Shown here piece by piece: positions 1 to 8,081 of a stretch of DNA of 29,238 nucleotides (position 1 is its first letter; every line of letters starts with the position of its first letter). The stretch covers positions 1 through 29,238 of the forward strand of contig CAYJXJ010000044.1 of the NCBI GenBank assembly GCA_964374095.1. Reading direction: 5' to 3'. A program made the position numbers and the translations under genes. This stretch comes from CAYJXJ01 sp964374095 (GTDB lineage: Bacteria; Elusimicrobiota; Elusimicrobia; UBA1565; UBA9628). The notes beneath the pieces were generated by a model, which saw nothing but the letters and a program-made list of their open reading frames with translations, searched no databases and had not been told where the DNA came from.

Positions 1-104
1 CCTCGGGCCGCTTCGTGTCCAAGGGCGGCTACGTCGCGCGCATCAAGGTCAAGTCTCCCGGCGGCACCGCGACCGAAACCCGCAAGATCGGCGTGATTCA
101 TTAA
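1..104 (+). CDS. C-terminus of a probable secreted protein with FlgD/Ig-like tail (partial)
   Basis: Only the last 33 codons are present, in the frame that ends at the TAA at 102-104; the gene starts upstream of the window. The residues run from SGRFVSKGGYVARIKV to a terminal RKIGVIH. The pattern of G-x-x-V-S-x-G-x-Y, a short beta strand, then a basic RK followed by hydrophobic residues at the very end resembles the FlgD-like/Ig-like C-terminal modules of large exported proteins, including sorting-type tails. This is an inference from a short fragment and says nothing about the rest of the protein. The stop lies one base before a perfect inverted repeat. Confidence 0.5.
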   Translation, partial: SGRFVSKGGYVARIKVKSPGGTATETRKIGVIH

Positions 105-105
105 G

Positions 106-164
106 GGGTCACATCCCGCCATAAGACAAATTCTTCGAATTTGTCTTATGGCGGGATGTGACCC
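106..164. repeat. Perfect 28-bp inverted repeat (REP-like element A1), possible bidirectional terminator
   Basis: Arms at 106-133 and 137-164 are perfectly complementary over 28 bp with a 3-nt loop (TTC). The outer arm reads GGGTCACATCCCGCCA. It fills the gap between two convergent genes: it begins 2 nt after the upstream TAA, and its last base lies within the histidine kinase stop codon. The same outer sequence recurs at 12586. There is no U-tract, but such a stem would probably stop or protect transcripts from both sides. Confidence 0.85.
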
Positions 165-1285
165 TAAATGGGCAGGTGGACGGTGAAGGCGCTCCCTTCG
201 CCCGGCGTGCTGTCCACCGTGATGGCTCCGCCGTGGGCTTCGACGATCTTGCGGGCCAGCGAGAGCCCCAGGCCGAGGCCGCCGACGCTGCGGCTCATGA
301 ACTCCGCGACCTGATAAAAACTGAGGAAGATGCTCTGCCGGTGCTCTTCGGGGATGCCCTCTCCGGAGTCATGGACCGTTATGAGGACGTACCCGGCATG
401 GCGGCGGGCCAGGATGCGCAGGTAGCCGCCCTCGCGATTGAAGCGGATCGCGTTGACGATGATATGGCGGAAGGCTTTGCCCAAATAGGCCGCGTCACCG
501 GGGACCGGGGGCAAATCGGCAGGAAATTCCGTCCCCAGACTCAGCCGCTGGGCCTCGATTTGGGGCCGGAGCTGTTCCGTGATCGGGAGGATGATGTCCG
601 CGAGCAGCAGCGGCGTCTTGCGGAGGGTCAGCTCCGGGCTTTGCACCTCGACGAAGCTGAGGAGATGCTCGATGGCTTCCGAGAGCCTGTCCGCGCCGTC
701 TCGAGCCGCCCGCAGGCGCTCGCCGGCGTCGGCTCCCGGCGGCGTTTTGCCGATGAGATCGAGCGAGGCGCAGACCGTGGCGAGCGGGGTGCGCAGTTCG
801 TGGCTGACCCGCGCGATGAAGCCGTCTTTTAGCTGTTCCATGCGGCGCAGTTCCGAGTAGGCGGCCTGGAGTTCCTCGCGCAGCTGCTTCTCGACGGCCA
901 GTTGGGAGCGCGTGCGCCGGTTCTCCACGACCATGCGAACCGTGGCCCGGAGGTAATTGGGGCTGAAGGGTTTGAGCAGGTAGTCCGTCGCCCCGTCTTT
1001 AAGCGCCGCGATCGCGGATTCGAGGGTCGGGGAGCCCGTCATGATGACGACGTCGGTCTCCGGACGGCGGGTCTTGATCCCGCGCAGGACTTCCCGCCCA
1101 TCGCAGCCCGGCATCATGAGATCGGTCAGAACCACGTCGAAAGGCTTGGCCTCGACGAGCTTGAGGGCGTCCTGGCCGCCTTGTGCGGTCGTGACCTGAA
1201 AACCCTGCTCCGCGAGGATCTTGGCGCAGATGAACAGGAGGCTCTCGTCATCGTCGACCACGAGGATGGATTCCGCCTGCGACAT
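164..1285 (-). CDS. Hybrid two-component protein: N-terminal receiver plus histidine kinase
   Basis: The 373-residue protein has a CheY-like receiver at residues 6-120: acidic triad VVDDDE, phospho-acceptor Asp55 in LTDLMMPG, conserved Lys105 in LLKPF. A short coiled linker follows, then a HisKA dimerisation domain with the H-box FIARVSHELRTPL (His162). The HATPase domain has an N-box-like HIIVNAIRFN, G1 DSGEGI and G2 GLGLGLS. There is no transmembrane segment or signal peptide, so it is cytoplasmic. A receiver placed before the kinase suggests that an upstream kinase or phosphorelay controls it. No cognate response regulator or output gene is adjacent. The ATG at 1285 is preceded by an extended -10 box only 7 nt away, giving a predicted leaderless mRNA. 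It is divergent from the HEAT-repeat gene. Confidence 0.93.
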   Translation of the reverse strand: MSQAESILVVDDDESLLFICAKILAEQGFQVTTAQGGQDALKLVEAKPFDVVLTDLMMPGCDGREVLRGIKTRRPETDVVIMTGSPTLESAIAALKDGATDYLLKPFSPNYLRATVRMVVENRRTRSQLAVEKQLREELQAAYSELRRMEQLKDGFIARVSHELRTPLATVCASLDLIGKTPPGADAGERLRAARDGADRLSEAIEHLLSFVEVQSPELTLRKTPLLLADIILPITEQLRPQIEAQRLSLGTEFPADLPPVPGDAAYLGKAFRHIIVNAIRFNREGGYLRILARRHAGYVLITVHDSGEGIPEEHRQSIFLSFYQVAEFMSRSVGGLGLGLSLARKIVEAHGGAITVDSTPGEGSAFTVHLPI

Positions 1286-1292
1286 GGCGCGT

Positions 1293-1301
1293 ATTGTAGC
1301 A
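1293..1301 (-). promoter_or_regulatory. Extended -10 promoter (TGC-TACAAT) of the histidine kinase gene
   Basis: On the minus strand TGCTACAAT ends 7 nt before the ATG at 1285. No -35 match lies 17 nt upstream, where the position is occupied by the edge of the inverted repeat at 1316-1380. The TGn extension could compensate. The predicted start site falls at or next to the start codon. Confidence 0.5.
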
Positions 1302-1315
1302 GGTGCCGGGTCCTT

Positions 1316-1380
1316 GGTGCCAGCAATTGGCGAGTTGTCGAGTTACTCAATAACTCGACAACTCGCCAATTGCTGGCACC
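1316..1380. repeat. Perfect 30-bp inverted repeat in a divergent promoter region
   Basis: Arms at 1316-1345 and 1351-1380 are perfectly complementary over 30 bp around a 5-nt loop (CTCAA). The outer sequence is GGTGCCAGCAATTGG. A 7-bp direct repeat, AGGTGCC, flanks it at 1301-1307 and 1384-1390. It sits between the divergent start regions of the kinase and HEAT genes. Its length and perfection fit a recently arrived REP/MITE-like element better than a simple operator. It has no obvious sequence identity with the 106 and 12586 elements. Confidence 0.85.
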
Positions 1381-1392
1381 GATAGGTGCCTG

Positions 1393-1420
1393 TTGCGCGG
1401 CTTGTCGGCAGAAATATAAA
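1393..1420 (+). promoter_or_regulatory. Promoter of the HEAT-repeat gene
   Basis: A TTGCGC at 1393-1398 and TATAAA at 1415-1420 are separated by 16 nt. The -10 ends 8 nt before the GTG at 1429, so transcription would begin essentially at the start codon. There is no Shine-Dalgarno sequence in the gap. Confidence 0.45.
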
Positions 1421-1428
1421 ATCCGACC

Positions 1429-2541
1429 GTGCCTGCATGGTTTTTGGCGATGTGCCTAGGGGCTGTCGCGGCCGGGGCGGGGGAGACGGTCGCCCCGCCC
1501 CCTGACCCGGCGGCCTCGGCTCTTGAGAAGCTCAAGAGCGAGGATGCGATGATGCGGCGCCAAGGCGCCGAAGCTCTAGGCAGGCTCAGGCGCGCTGAAT
1601 TTATAGCGACGCTCCTCCCCGTGCTTGCCGATCCGCACCCATTCGTGCGCGCCGCGGCTGTCAACGCCCTCGGCCTCCTCCGGGGGCCGGTCTCGCCGCG
1701 CTTCGCCGAACTCCTCGATCCTAAAAAGGAACCGGATGCGTCGGTCCGCCAGGCGGCGGCGACCAATCTGGCGTTTCTAGGCGACCCCACGGCCGGCGCG
1801 GCCCTGATCCTCGCGTTGAAAGACGCTCAACCGGGCGTGCGTTATGCGGCGGCCAGATCACTCGGCGCCCTTCGGGTCGCCCAGGCCGTGCCCGCGTTGG
1901 CTGAAGCGCTTAAGGACCCGGATTCGGGCCTGCGCCGCACCGCGGCAGGCGCCCTCGGGCAGTTGCCCTCATCCGCCTCCGTCCCGGTCCTGCAGTCGGC
2001 GTTGGCCGCCGAAAAAGATCAGGAAGTCCGCGCGGAGTTGGTCCGGTCTTTGGGGCTCACCGGCGATCCAGGGGCCGCCGACACCTTGGACGCCGGCTTG
2101 AAGGATCCCGATCCCGGGATGAGGCTGCAAGCCGCCCAGGCCCTGGCGCGCCTCGGGAGGTCCGATGGCATGCCGGCGGTCTTGGAGATTCTCAAGAGCC
2201 CCCAAACCGACCTGCGCCGCCGCGCGGCCTCCGTCCTGGCCGTGATCGGCGATGACAAGCAGGCCTTGCCGGCGCTAAAGGCGGCGCTCGAGTCGGAATC
2301 GGATCCGGCCGCCCGGGGCGCTCTCCAGGATTCCGTGGCTCAGGTGAAGGCGCGGTTTGGGATTGTGGATCAGCCACCGCCGACGGCAGTGACGCCCGTC
2401 AGCCCCAAGCCGTCGGCGCTCACGCCCCCCGCGTCACAGTCCTCAAAATCCGTTCCCGTCGCGAAACCCAGCCCCCTTGTGCCGAAAAAACCCAAGGCTC
2501 CAAAACCCAAGACGCCGCCGGCTAAGGCGGCGCCGCGATGA
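1429..2541 (+). CDS. Exported HEAT/PBS-lyase repeat protein with Pro/Lys-rich tail
   Basis: The 370-residue product starts at GTG, with a hydrophobic N-terminus (AWFLAMCLGAVAAGAG) that looks like a weak signal peptide or membrane anchor lacking the usual positive charges; Met at 1450 is an alternative start. Residues 25-305 form about eight or nine HEAT-like helical repeats of roughly 30 residues, with recurrent motifs such as DPDSGLRRTAAGALG, DPHPFVRAAAVNALG and DPDPGMRLQAAQALA. Such repeats usually form protein-binding solenoids. The last 60 residues are Pro/Lys/Ala-rich, low in complexity and presumably disordered. The gene ends 15 nt before the cyclase gene and is probably co-transcribed with it. 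The binding partner is unknown. Confidence 0.85.
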   Translation: MPAWFLAMCLGAVAAGAGETVAPPPDPAASALEKLKSEDAMMRRQGAEALGRLRRAEFIATLLPVLADPHPFVRAAAVNALGLLRGPVSPRFAELLDPKKEPDASVRQAAATNLAFLGDPTAGAALILALKDAQPGVRYAAARSLGALRVAQAVPALAEALKDPDSGLRRTAAGALGQLPSSASVPVLQSALAAEKDQEVRAELVRSLGLTGDPGAADTLDAGLKDPDPGMRLQAAQALARLGRSDGMPAVLEILKSPQTDLRRRAASVLAVIGDDKQALPALKAALESESDPAARGALQDSVAQVKARFGIVDQPPPTAVTPVSPKPSALTPPASQSSKSVPVAKPSPLVPKKPKAPKPKTPPAKAAPR

Positions 2542-2556
2542 TACCGGGGGCGCCGC

Positions 2557-4674
2557 ATGGCTGAAAAGAAAGACGCAACGGAAAAGGACCGATTCCCGGT
2601 CCGTTTCTCGGTCGTTTTCACCGTCATCTTCACGTTCCTTTATTGGCCCGGGATGCTCCTGCTCCCGATCGACGGCATATTCACCCATCTCGAGGACCTT
2701 TTCTACGACAAGATGTTCCTGATCCGGCATGCGGCGCTAAAAGACGGCGACCCGCGGATCGTGATCGCGGCCATGGACGAGGATACGGGAAAGAAGTACG
2801 GCTTCCCTCTCCCCCGGCAGCACCAGGCCCAAATCATCGACAAGGCGCGCGCCTACGGGGTCAAGACGCTGGCCTTCGACGTCATGTTCTTCGAGCCCCA
2901 GCCCGTGGACTCGCAATTGATCGCGGCGACGAAGCGCTTCGGCCCGGTGGTCCATCTCTTCCAAAGCCGCACCGAGAATACGCCGCATGGGGAAGTGGTC
3001 AGCATCAACCTCCCCATCAAGGGCATGACCGAAGCCTCGCAGTACCTCGGGTACCCCAACATCGATCTGGTGATCGACAACGACGGCCATGTCCGGCGGT
3101 CCATGATGTTCGACAGCCGCATCAACGACCCCAAGCATGCCGATCATATCGCCCCGTCCATGGACATCGTTTCCCTGGCGAGCTTCCTGGACCGGCCCCT
3201 TTCCGAGTTCTGGCCCAAGTATGCCGAACCGGCGCCGGCGACCATGCTCATCAATTTCCGCCGGCCCCAGACCTGGCTCCAGCATAAGAAGCGCGACGAG
3301 CCCCATGCCAAGGAAGTCGCCAACCTCCCCAAGATCGAGTCGCCCTATCAGATGCTCTCCGTCATCGATCTGCTCACCGGAGACCTGACCCCGGATCAGA
3401 AGGCGACTCTCAAGGGCAGCCTCATGCTCGTCGGCTCGACGACTCTGGGCTATTTCGACCATTACCCCACCCCCTTCAACCCCACCGCGCCGGGCGTCGA
3501 ATATCATGCCAACAACATCGACAACCTGATTCACGAGGATTTCCTCACGGATTGGAAGCGCAGCGTCATGCTGCCCGTCATCCTGGTGATGATCTGGCTG
3601 CCGGTCGTGCTCCTGCGCTTCCCGACGGCGGTCGCCAACGGCGTGGCGGGGGGGGCTCTCGTCGGGTGGCTGATCCTGGCCTGGGTCCAATTCGGCCGGG
3701 GCGTGCGCATCGAGGTGGTCTCTCCCCTTGTCGCCCTTCTGATCTCCTTTCTCGCCCAGACGGTCCACCGCGCCCTGACGGAGGGCCGGGACAAGAAGTT
3801 CATCAAGAACCTCTTCGGCCAATTCGTGGCCCCCGAGGTCGTCGAGGACTTGGCCGCCGATCCCAAGAAGGTCAAGCTGGGAGGCGACAAGCGGGACATG
3901 ACGATTTTTTTCCTGGACATCGCCCACTTCACCAGCATCTCGGAGAAATTGACGCCGGAGGATTTGATCCTATTCCTCAATAAGTACTTGTCGGCCCTCA
4001 GCAACATCGTGCAGTCGCAGCAAGGCGTGGTGGACAAGTACATCGGCGACTGCATCATGGCCTTTTGGAACGCGCCCCTGCCGCTGGCCGATCATCGCGC
4101 CCGGGCCTGCCTGGCCGCCATCGAGTGCCAGGATAGAATGAGCGAGCTCAATAAGGATCTTCCGCCGGGGATGTCGGAGACTCCGGCCATCCGTATCGGC
4201 CTCAACTCCGGGAACGCGGTCGTGGGACTGACGGGCAGCGAGAAGAAGCTTCAGTACACCGTCATCGGGGACGAGGTCAACCTCGCCTCGCGACTGGAGG
4301 GGGCCAACAAGTTCTTCGGGTCCCATATCATGGCCTCGGAGGCGACTTTCAACGGCGCCAAGGACGCGGTCGAAGGGCGCGAACTCGGCCGCGTGCGCGT
4401 CGTCGGAAAGGAGATCCCGATCCGCGTTTACGAGCTCCTGGCGAAGAAAGGGCAGATGTCGGCCGAGTGGCGGCAGGCGCTGCCGTTCTACGAGAAGGGC
4501 GTCCAGCATTTCAACAAGAAGGAATTCGGACCGGCCGTGGCCGCCTTCCAGGAGGTCCTCAAGGTATTCCCGGATGACGGGCCCGCCAAGCTCTACCACA
4601 ATGTTTCCACGGATTACGGCGTCATCCCGCCGCCGGAGGAGTGGGACGGGGTCTTCAACCTGACCGCGAAGTGA
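2557..4674 (+). CDS. CHASE2-domain class III adenylate/guanylate cyclase
   Basis: The protein has 705 residues. An N-terminal membrane helix (about 18-38) precedes an extracytoplasmic CHASE2 sensor domain (about 40-330, with the typical RIVIAAMDEDT and LVGSTTLGYFD segments). Three further helices follow (about 336-355, 358-378, 385-403), then a cytoplasmic class III cyclase domain (about 445-625). Metal-binding Asp454 (FFLDIAHFT) and Asp498 (YIGDCIMAFW) are present. So are Lys494, expected to contact the base, and Asn575/Arg579 in GDEVNLASRLEG. Position 573 is Glu where Thr or Ala is common, so ATP versus GTP specificity is uncertain. A helical TPR-like tail (about 640-690) ends the protein. 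The start codon follows a GGGGGCG ribosome-binding stretch. The next gene begins one base after the stop. Confidence 0.93.
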   Translation: MAEKKDATEKDRFPVRFSVVFTVIFTFLYWPGMLLLPIDGIFTHLEDLFYDKMFLIRHAALKDGDPRIVIAAMDEDTGKKYGFPLPRQHQAQIIDKARAYGVKTLAFDVMFFEPQPVDSQLIAATKRFGPVVHLFQSRTENTPHGEVVSINLPIKGMTEASQYLGYPNIDLVIDNDGHVRRSMMFDSRINDPKHADHIAPSMDIVSLASFLDRPLSEFWPKYAEPAPATMLINFRRPQTWLQHKKRDEPHAKEVANLPKIESPYQMLSVIDLLTGDLTPDQKATLKGSLMLVGSTTLGYFDHYPTPFNPTAPGVEYHANNIDNLIHEDFLTDWKRSVMLPVILVMIWLPVVLLRFPTAVANGVAGGALVGWLILAWVQFGRGVRIEVVSPLVALLISFLAQTVHRALTEGRDKKFIKNLFGQFVAPEVVEDLAADPKKVKLGGDKRDMTIFFLDIAHFTSISEKLTPEDLILFLNKYLSALSNIVQSQQGVVDKYIGDCIMAFWNAPLPLADHRARACLAAIECQDRMSELNKDLPPGMSETPAIRIGLNSGNAVVGLTGSEKKLQYTVIGDEVNLASRLEGANKFFGSHIMASEATFNGAKDAVEGRELGRVRVVGKEIPIRVYELLAKKGQMSAEWRQALPFYEKGVQHFNKKEFGPAVAAFQEVLKVFPDDGPAKLYHNVSTDYGVIPPPEEWDGVFNLTAK

Positions 4675-4675
4675 C

Positions 4676-5392
4676 ATGCTGATCCTCTGGCGGCTGGTTT
4701 TTGGCCATTTCCTGGCCGACTTCACCCTGCAGACCGATTACATCAATCATTGGAAGCGGACCACGATCATGGGAATGATCGCCCACTGCTTCATCCACCC
4801 CCTCTGCTACGTGGCCCTGACGTGGCCGTACCTCGGAGATCTCTGGATCAGTAACTCGTGGGCCTCGCTGTCGGGCTGGCAGTGCGTCTTCGTGCTGTTC
4901 GTATCGCATTTCGTCGAGGACCAGGCGCGGGTCTTCGCGATCCAAAAGTACGACGGCCTCGACAACACGCTTTGCTTCGTTTGGGACCAGATCGTGCATT
5001 ACGCCGTGATCTTCCTGGTCATTCCCATGGGCATGCTGAACTCCGGTGAAACGCTTCTCATTCCCGAGAAATGGCCGGTGCTGGGGAGCCTCCTGGTCAT
5101 GGTCACGCACGCCGGCACCGTGGCCATCTACTTCCTTGAGAAGGATCTCTTCAATAAGCCTTTCCCGGGCCTGCAGGAAAGGTATATGGGCATGGGCGAA
5201 CGGCTGGTGATGAGCCTCTTCTGCATGATCCCGGGCATCGTCTTTCTCCCCCTCGCCGCGCTCTGGTTTGGGGCGATGCGCTACGCCCGTTCGCGCCGGT
5301 TCATCGACCTGAGCCCTTTCTCCCTTTACTCGGGCAGCGGGATCGCGGTGGTGTGCGGGCTTCTGGGCCGATGGGTGCTATACCAGGCGTAG
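4676..5392 (+). CDS. DUF3307 family integral membrane protein
   Basis: The 238-residue hydrophobic protein has about six or seven membrane segments. The N-terminal LVFGHFLADFTLQTDY matches the DUF3307 signature, and the later HFVEDQARVFAIQKY and WDQIVHYAVIF segments fit the second conserved region. The family has no established biochemical function. Its ATG lies one base after the cyclase stop, so translational coupling is likely and the two may act in the same membrane process. That link is inferred only from spacing. Confidence 0.75.
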   Translation: MLILWRLVFGHFLADFTLQTDYINHWKRTTIMGMIAHCFIHPLCYVALTWPYLGDLWISNSWASLSGWQCVFVLFVSHFVEDQARVFAIQKYDGLDNTLCFVWDQIVHYAVIFLVIPMGMLNSGETLLIPEKWPVLGSLLVMVTHAGTVAIYFLEKDLFNKPFPGLQERYMGMGERLVMSLFCMIPGIVFLPLAALWFGAMRYARSRRFIDLSPFSLYSGSGIAVVCGLLGRWVLYQA

Positions 5393-5415
5393 GCGCCCCA
5401 ATCCAATCAATCATC

Positions 5416-5434
5416 GGAAGGGACAGTCCCTTTC
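5416..5434. repeat. Short inverted repeat around GGGACAGTCCC
   Basis: A 9-bp stem (one G-T pair) surrounds a single central A, with core AAGGGACAGTCCCTT. It lies between the DUF3307 stop and the thiolase ribosome-binding site. GGGACAGTCCC cores of this kind occur in REP-like intergenic repeats; it could also be an operator or a weak terminator. Confidence 0.45.
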
Positions 5435-5449
5435 GGGGCGAGGATATCC

Positions 5450-6581
<1,132 letters not shown>

Positions 6582-6595
<14 letters not shown>

Positions 6596-8081
6596 CCTCG
6601 GGAAGCCCCCAACCCTCGCCGAATTGGCCGAGGTGTGCGCGGGGCGGCGTCTCGCCCTCTCCCCTTCCCGTCGGGTGGCCATCGCCGCCGCGCGGCGCGC
6701 TCTCCTTAAGATGGCGTCGAAGGGCCGTCCCGTCTACGGCGTCAACACGGGTTTCGGCGAGCTCGCTTCCGTCCGTGTCTCCGACGACCGCCTGCGCCTG
6801 CTGCAGCGCAACATCGTGCGCAGCCACGCCTGCGGCGTGGGGGACCCCTTGGACCCGGCCGAGGCCCGCGGCCTTTTCTTCCTGAGAGCCAATGAGCTCG
6901 CCCGGGGATACTCCGGGGTGCGTCCCGAGGTTCCGGCCCTGATGGCCGCGGTCTTGAACGCGGGGATGGCCCCGGTGATCCCGCGGCGCGGCTCGGTCGG
7001 CGCCAGCGGAGACCTCGCGCCCCAGGCTCACGCGGCGCTGGTCCTGATCGGTGAAGGATCGGTGTTCTGGCGGGGGCGGCGCCTTCCGGCCTCCCGCGCG
7101 CTCCGGACCGCTAAGCTCCGACCCTTGCGGCTGGATTTGAAGGAAGGATTATCGCTCATCAACGGGACGCAGGGAATGCAGGCGGTCGGAGGGCTTGCCT
7201 TGCGGGGGGGGCTTCGAGTCGCCGAGTGCGCCCAGATCGCCGGCGCCATGAGCTTGGAGGCGATCAAGGGCACTCCCGAGCCGTTTGACCGCGTGCTCCA
7301 GGAGCTCAAGCCTCACCGCGGCCAAGTCCTGGCCGCGGCTTCCCTGCGCGGCCTGCTCGCCGACAGCCAGATCCGGGAGTCGCACCGGAGCCGGGACCGG
7401 CGGGTCCAGGATCCCTACAGTTTCCGGTGCATGCCGCAAGTCCATGGCGCGGCATTGGACGCCTTTGCGCTGGCGCGTGAGACCCTCGAGACCGAGATGG
7501 CCTCGGTGACGGACAATCCCATCCTGTCCGGAGGCCGCATTCTCTCCGGCGGGAATTTCCACGGCCAACAGCTCGCCCTCTTCATGGACATGGCCGCCGT
7601 GGCGCTCGCGACTCTGGCGGGCATCTCGGAGCGGCGCATATTCCAGTTGGTTTCCGGGGGGCACCCGGGCCTGAAGCCCTTCCTGGCCGCTGATCCGGGA
7701 GTCGAGTCCGGGTGGATGCTGGCGCAGGTCTGTGCCGCGGCCCTGGTTTCGGAGCTCAAGGGCCTGGCCCACCCCGCCTCCGCGGATTCGATCCCGACCT
7801 CAGCCAATAAAGAGGACTTCGTGAGCATGGGCATGGGCGCGGCTCTCAAACTCAAGCGCGCCGTGTGGACCTGCGCGCAGGTGGTGGGGATCGAATTGCT
7901 GGCCGGAGCCCAAGCCGTCGAGAGCCACCGGCCGCTGAAGCCCGGCCGGGGTGTGAGGGCGGCTCTCGACTTGATCCGAGCCAAAGTTCCGCGGACGAAG
8001 GGCGACGAAATCCTTGGTCCGAAACTGGAAGCGGCCAGAGATCTAGTACTGGACGGATATCTAGAAGAGGTCCTTCGCTGA
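6582..8081 (+). CDS. hutH: Histidine ammonia-lyase
   Basis: It removes ammonia from L-histidine to give urocanate, the first step of histidine degradation. The 499-residue protein carries the MIO-forming triad Ala141-Ser142-Gly143 in GSVGASGDLAP. It also has the typical N-terminal PVYGVNTGFGEL (Tyr52 region), SHACGVGDPL and the C-terminal SADSIPTSANKEDFVSMG segment. I chose TTG at 6582 because it gives the family-like beginning MKPFSLGKPPTLAEL and 14 nt of overlap with thiolase; no ATG fits. No strong Shine-Dalgarno is visible, so translational coupling is likely. Its stop overlaps the proposed hutU start. Confidence 0.95.

Noticed and set aside
2737..3927. Long open frame on the minus strand opposite the cyclase
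   Set aside because: It is the antisense shadow of a well-supported cyclase gene in GC-rich DNA; its protein is rich in Arg/Asp/Gly/His without domain features.
7865..8077. hutU starting at an upstream GTG (7865)
   Set aside because: It would add about 70 residues with no family similarity, entirely inside hutH.
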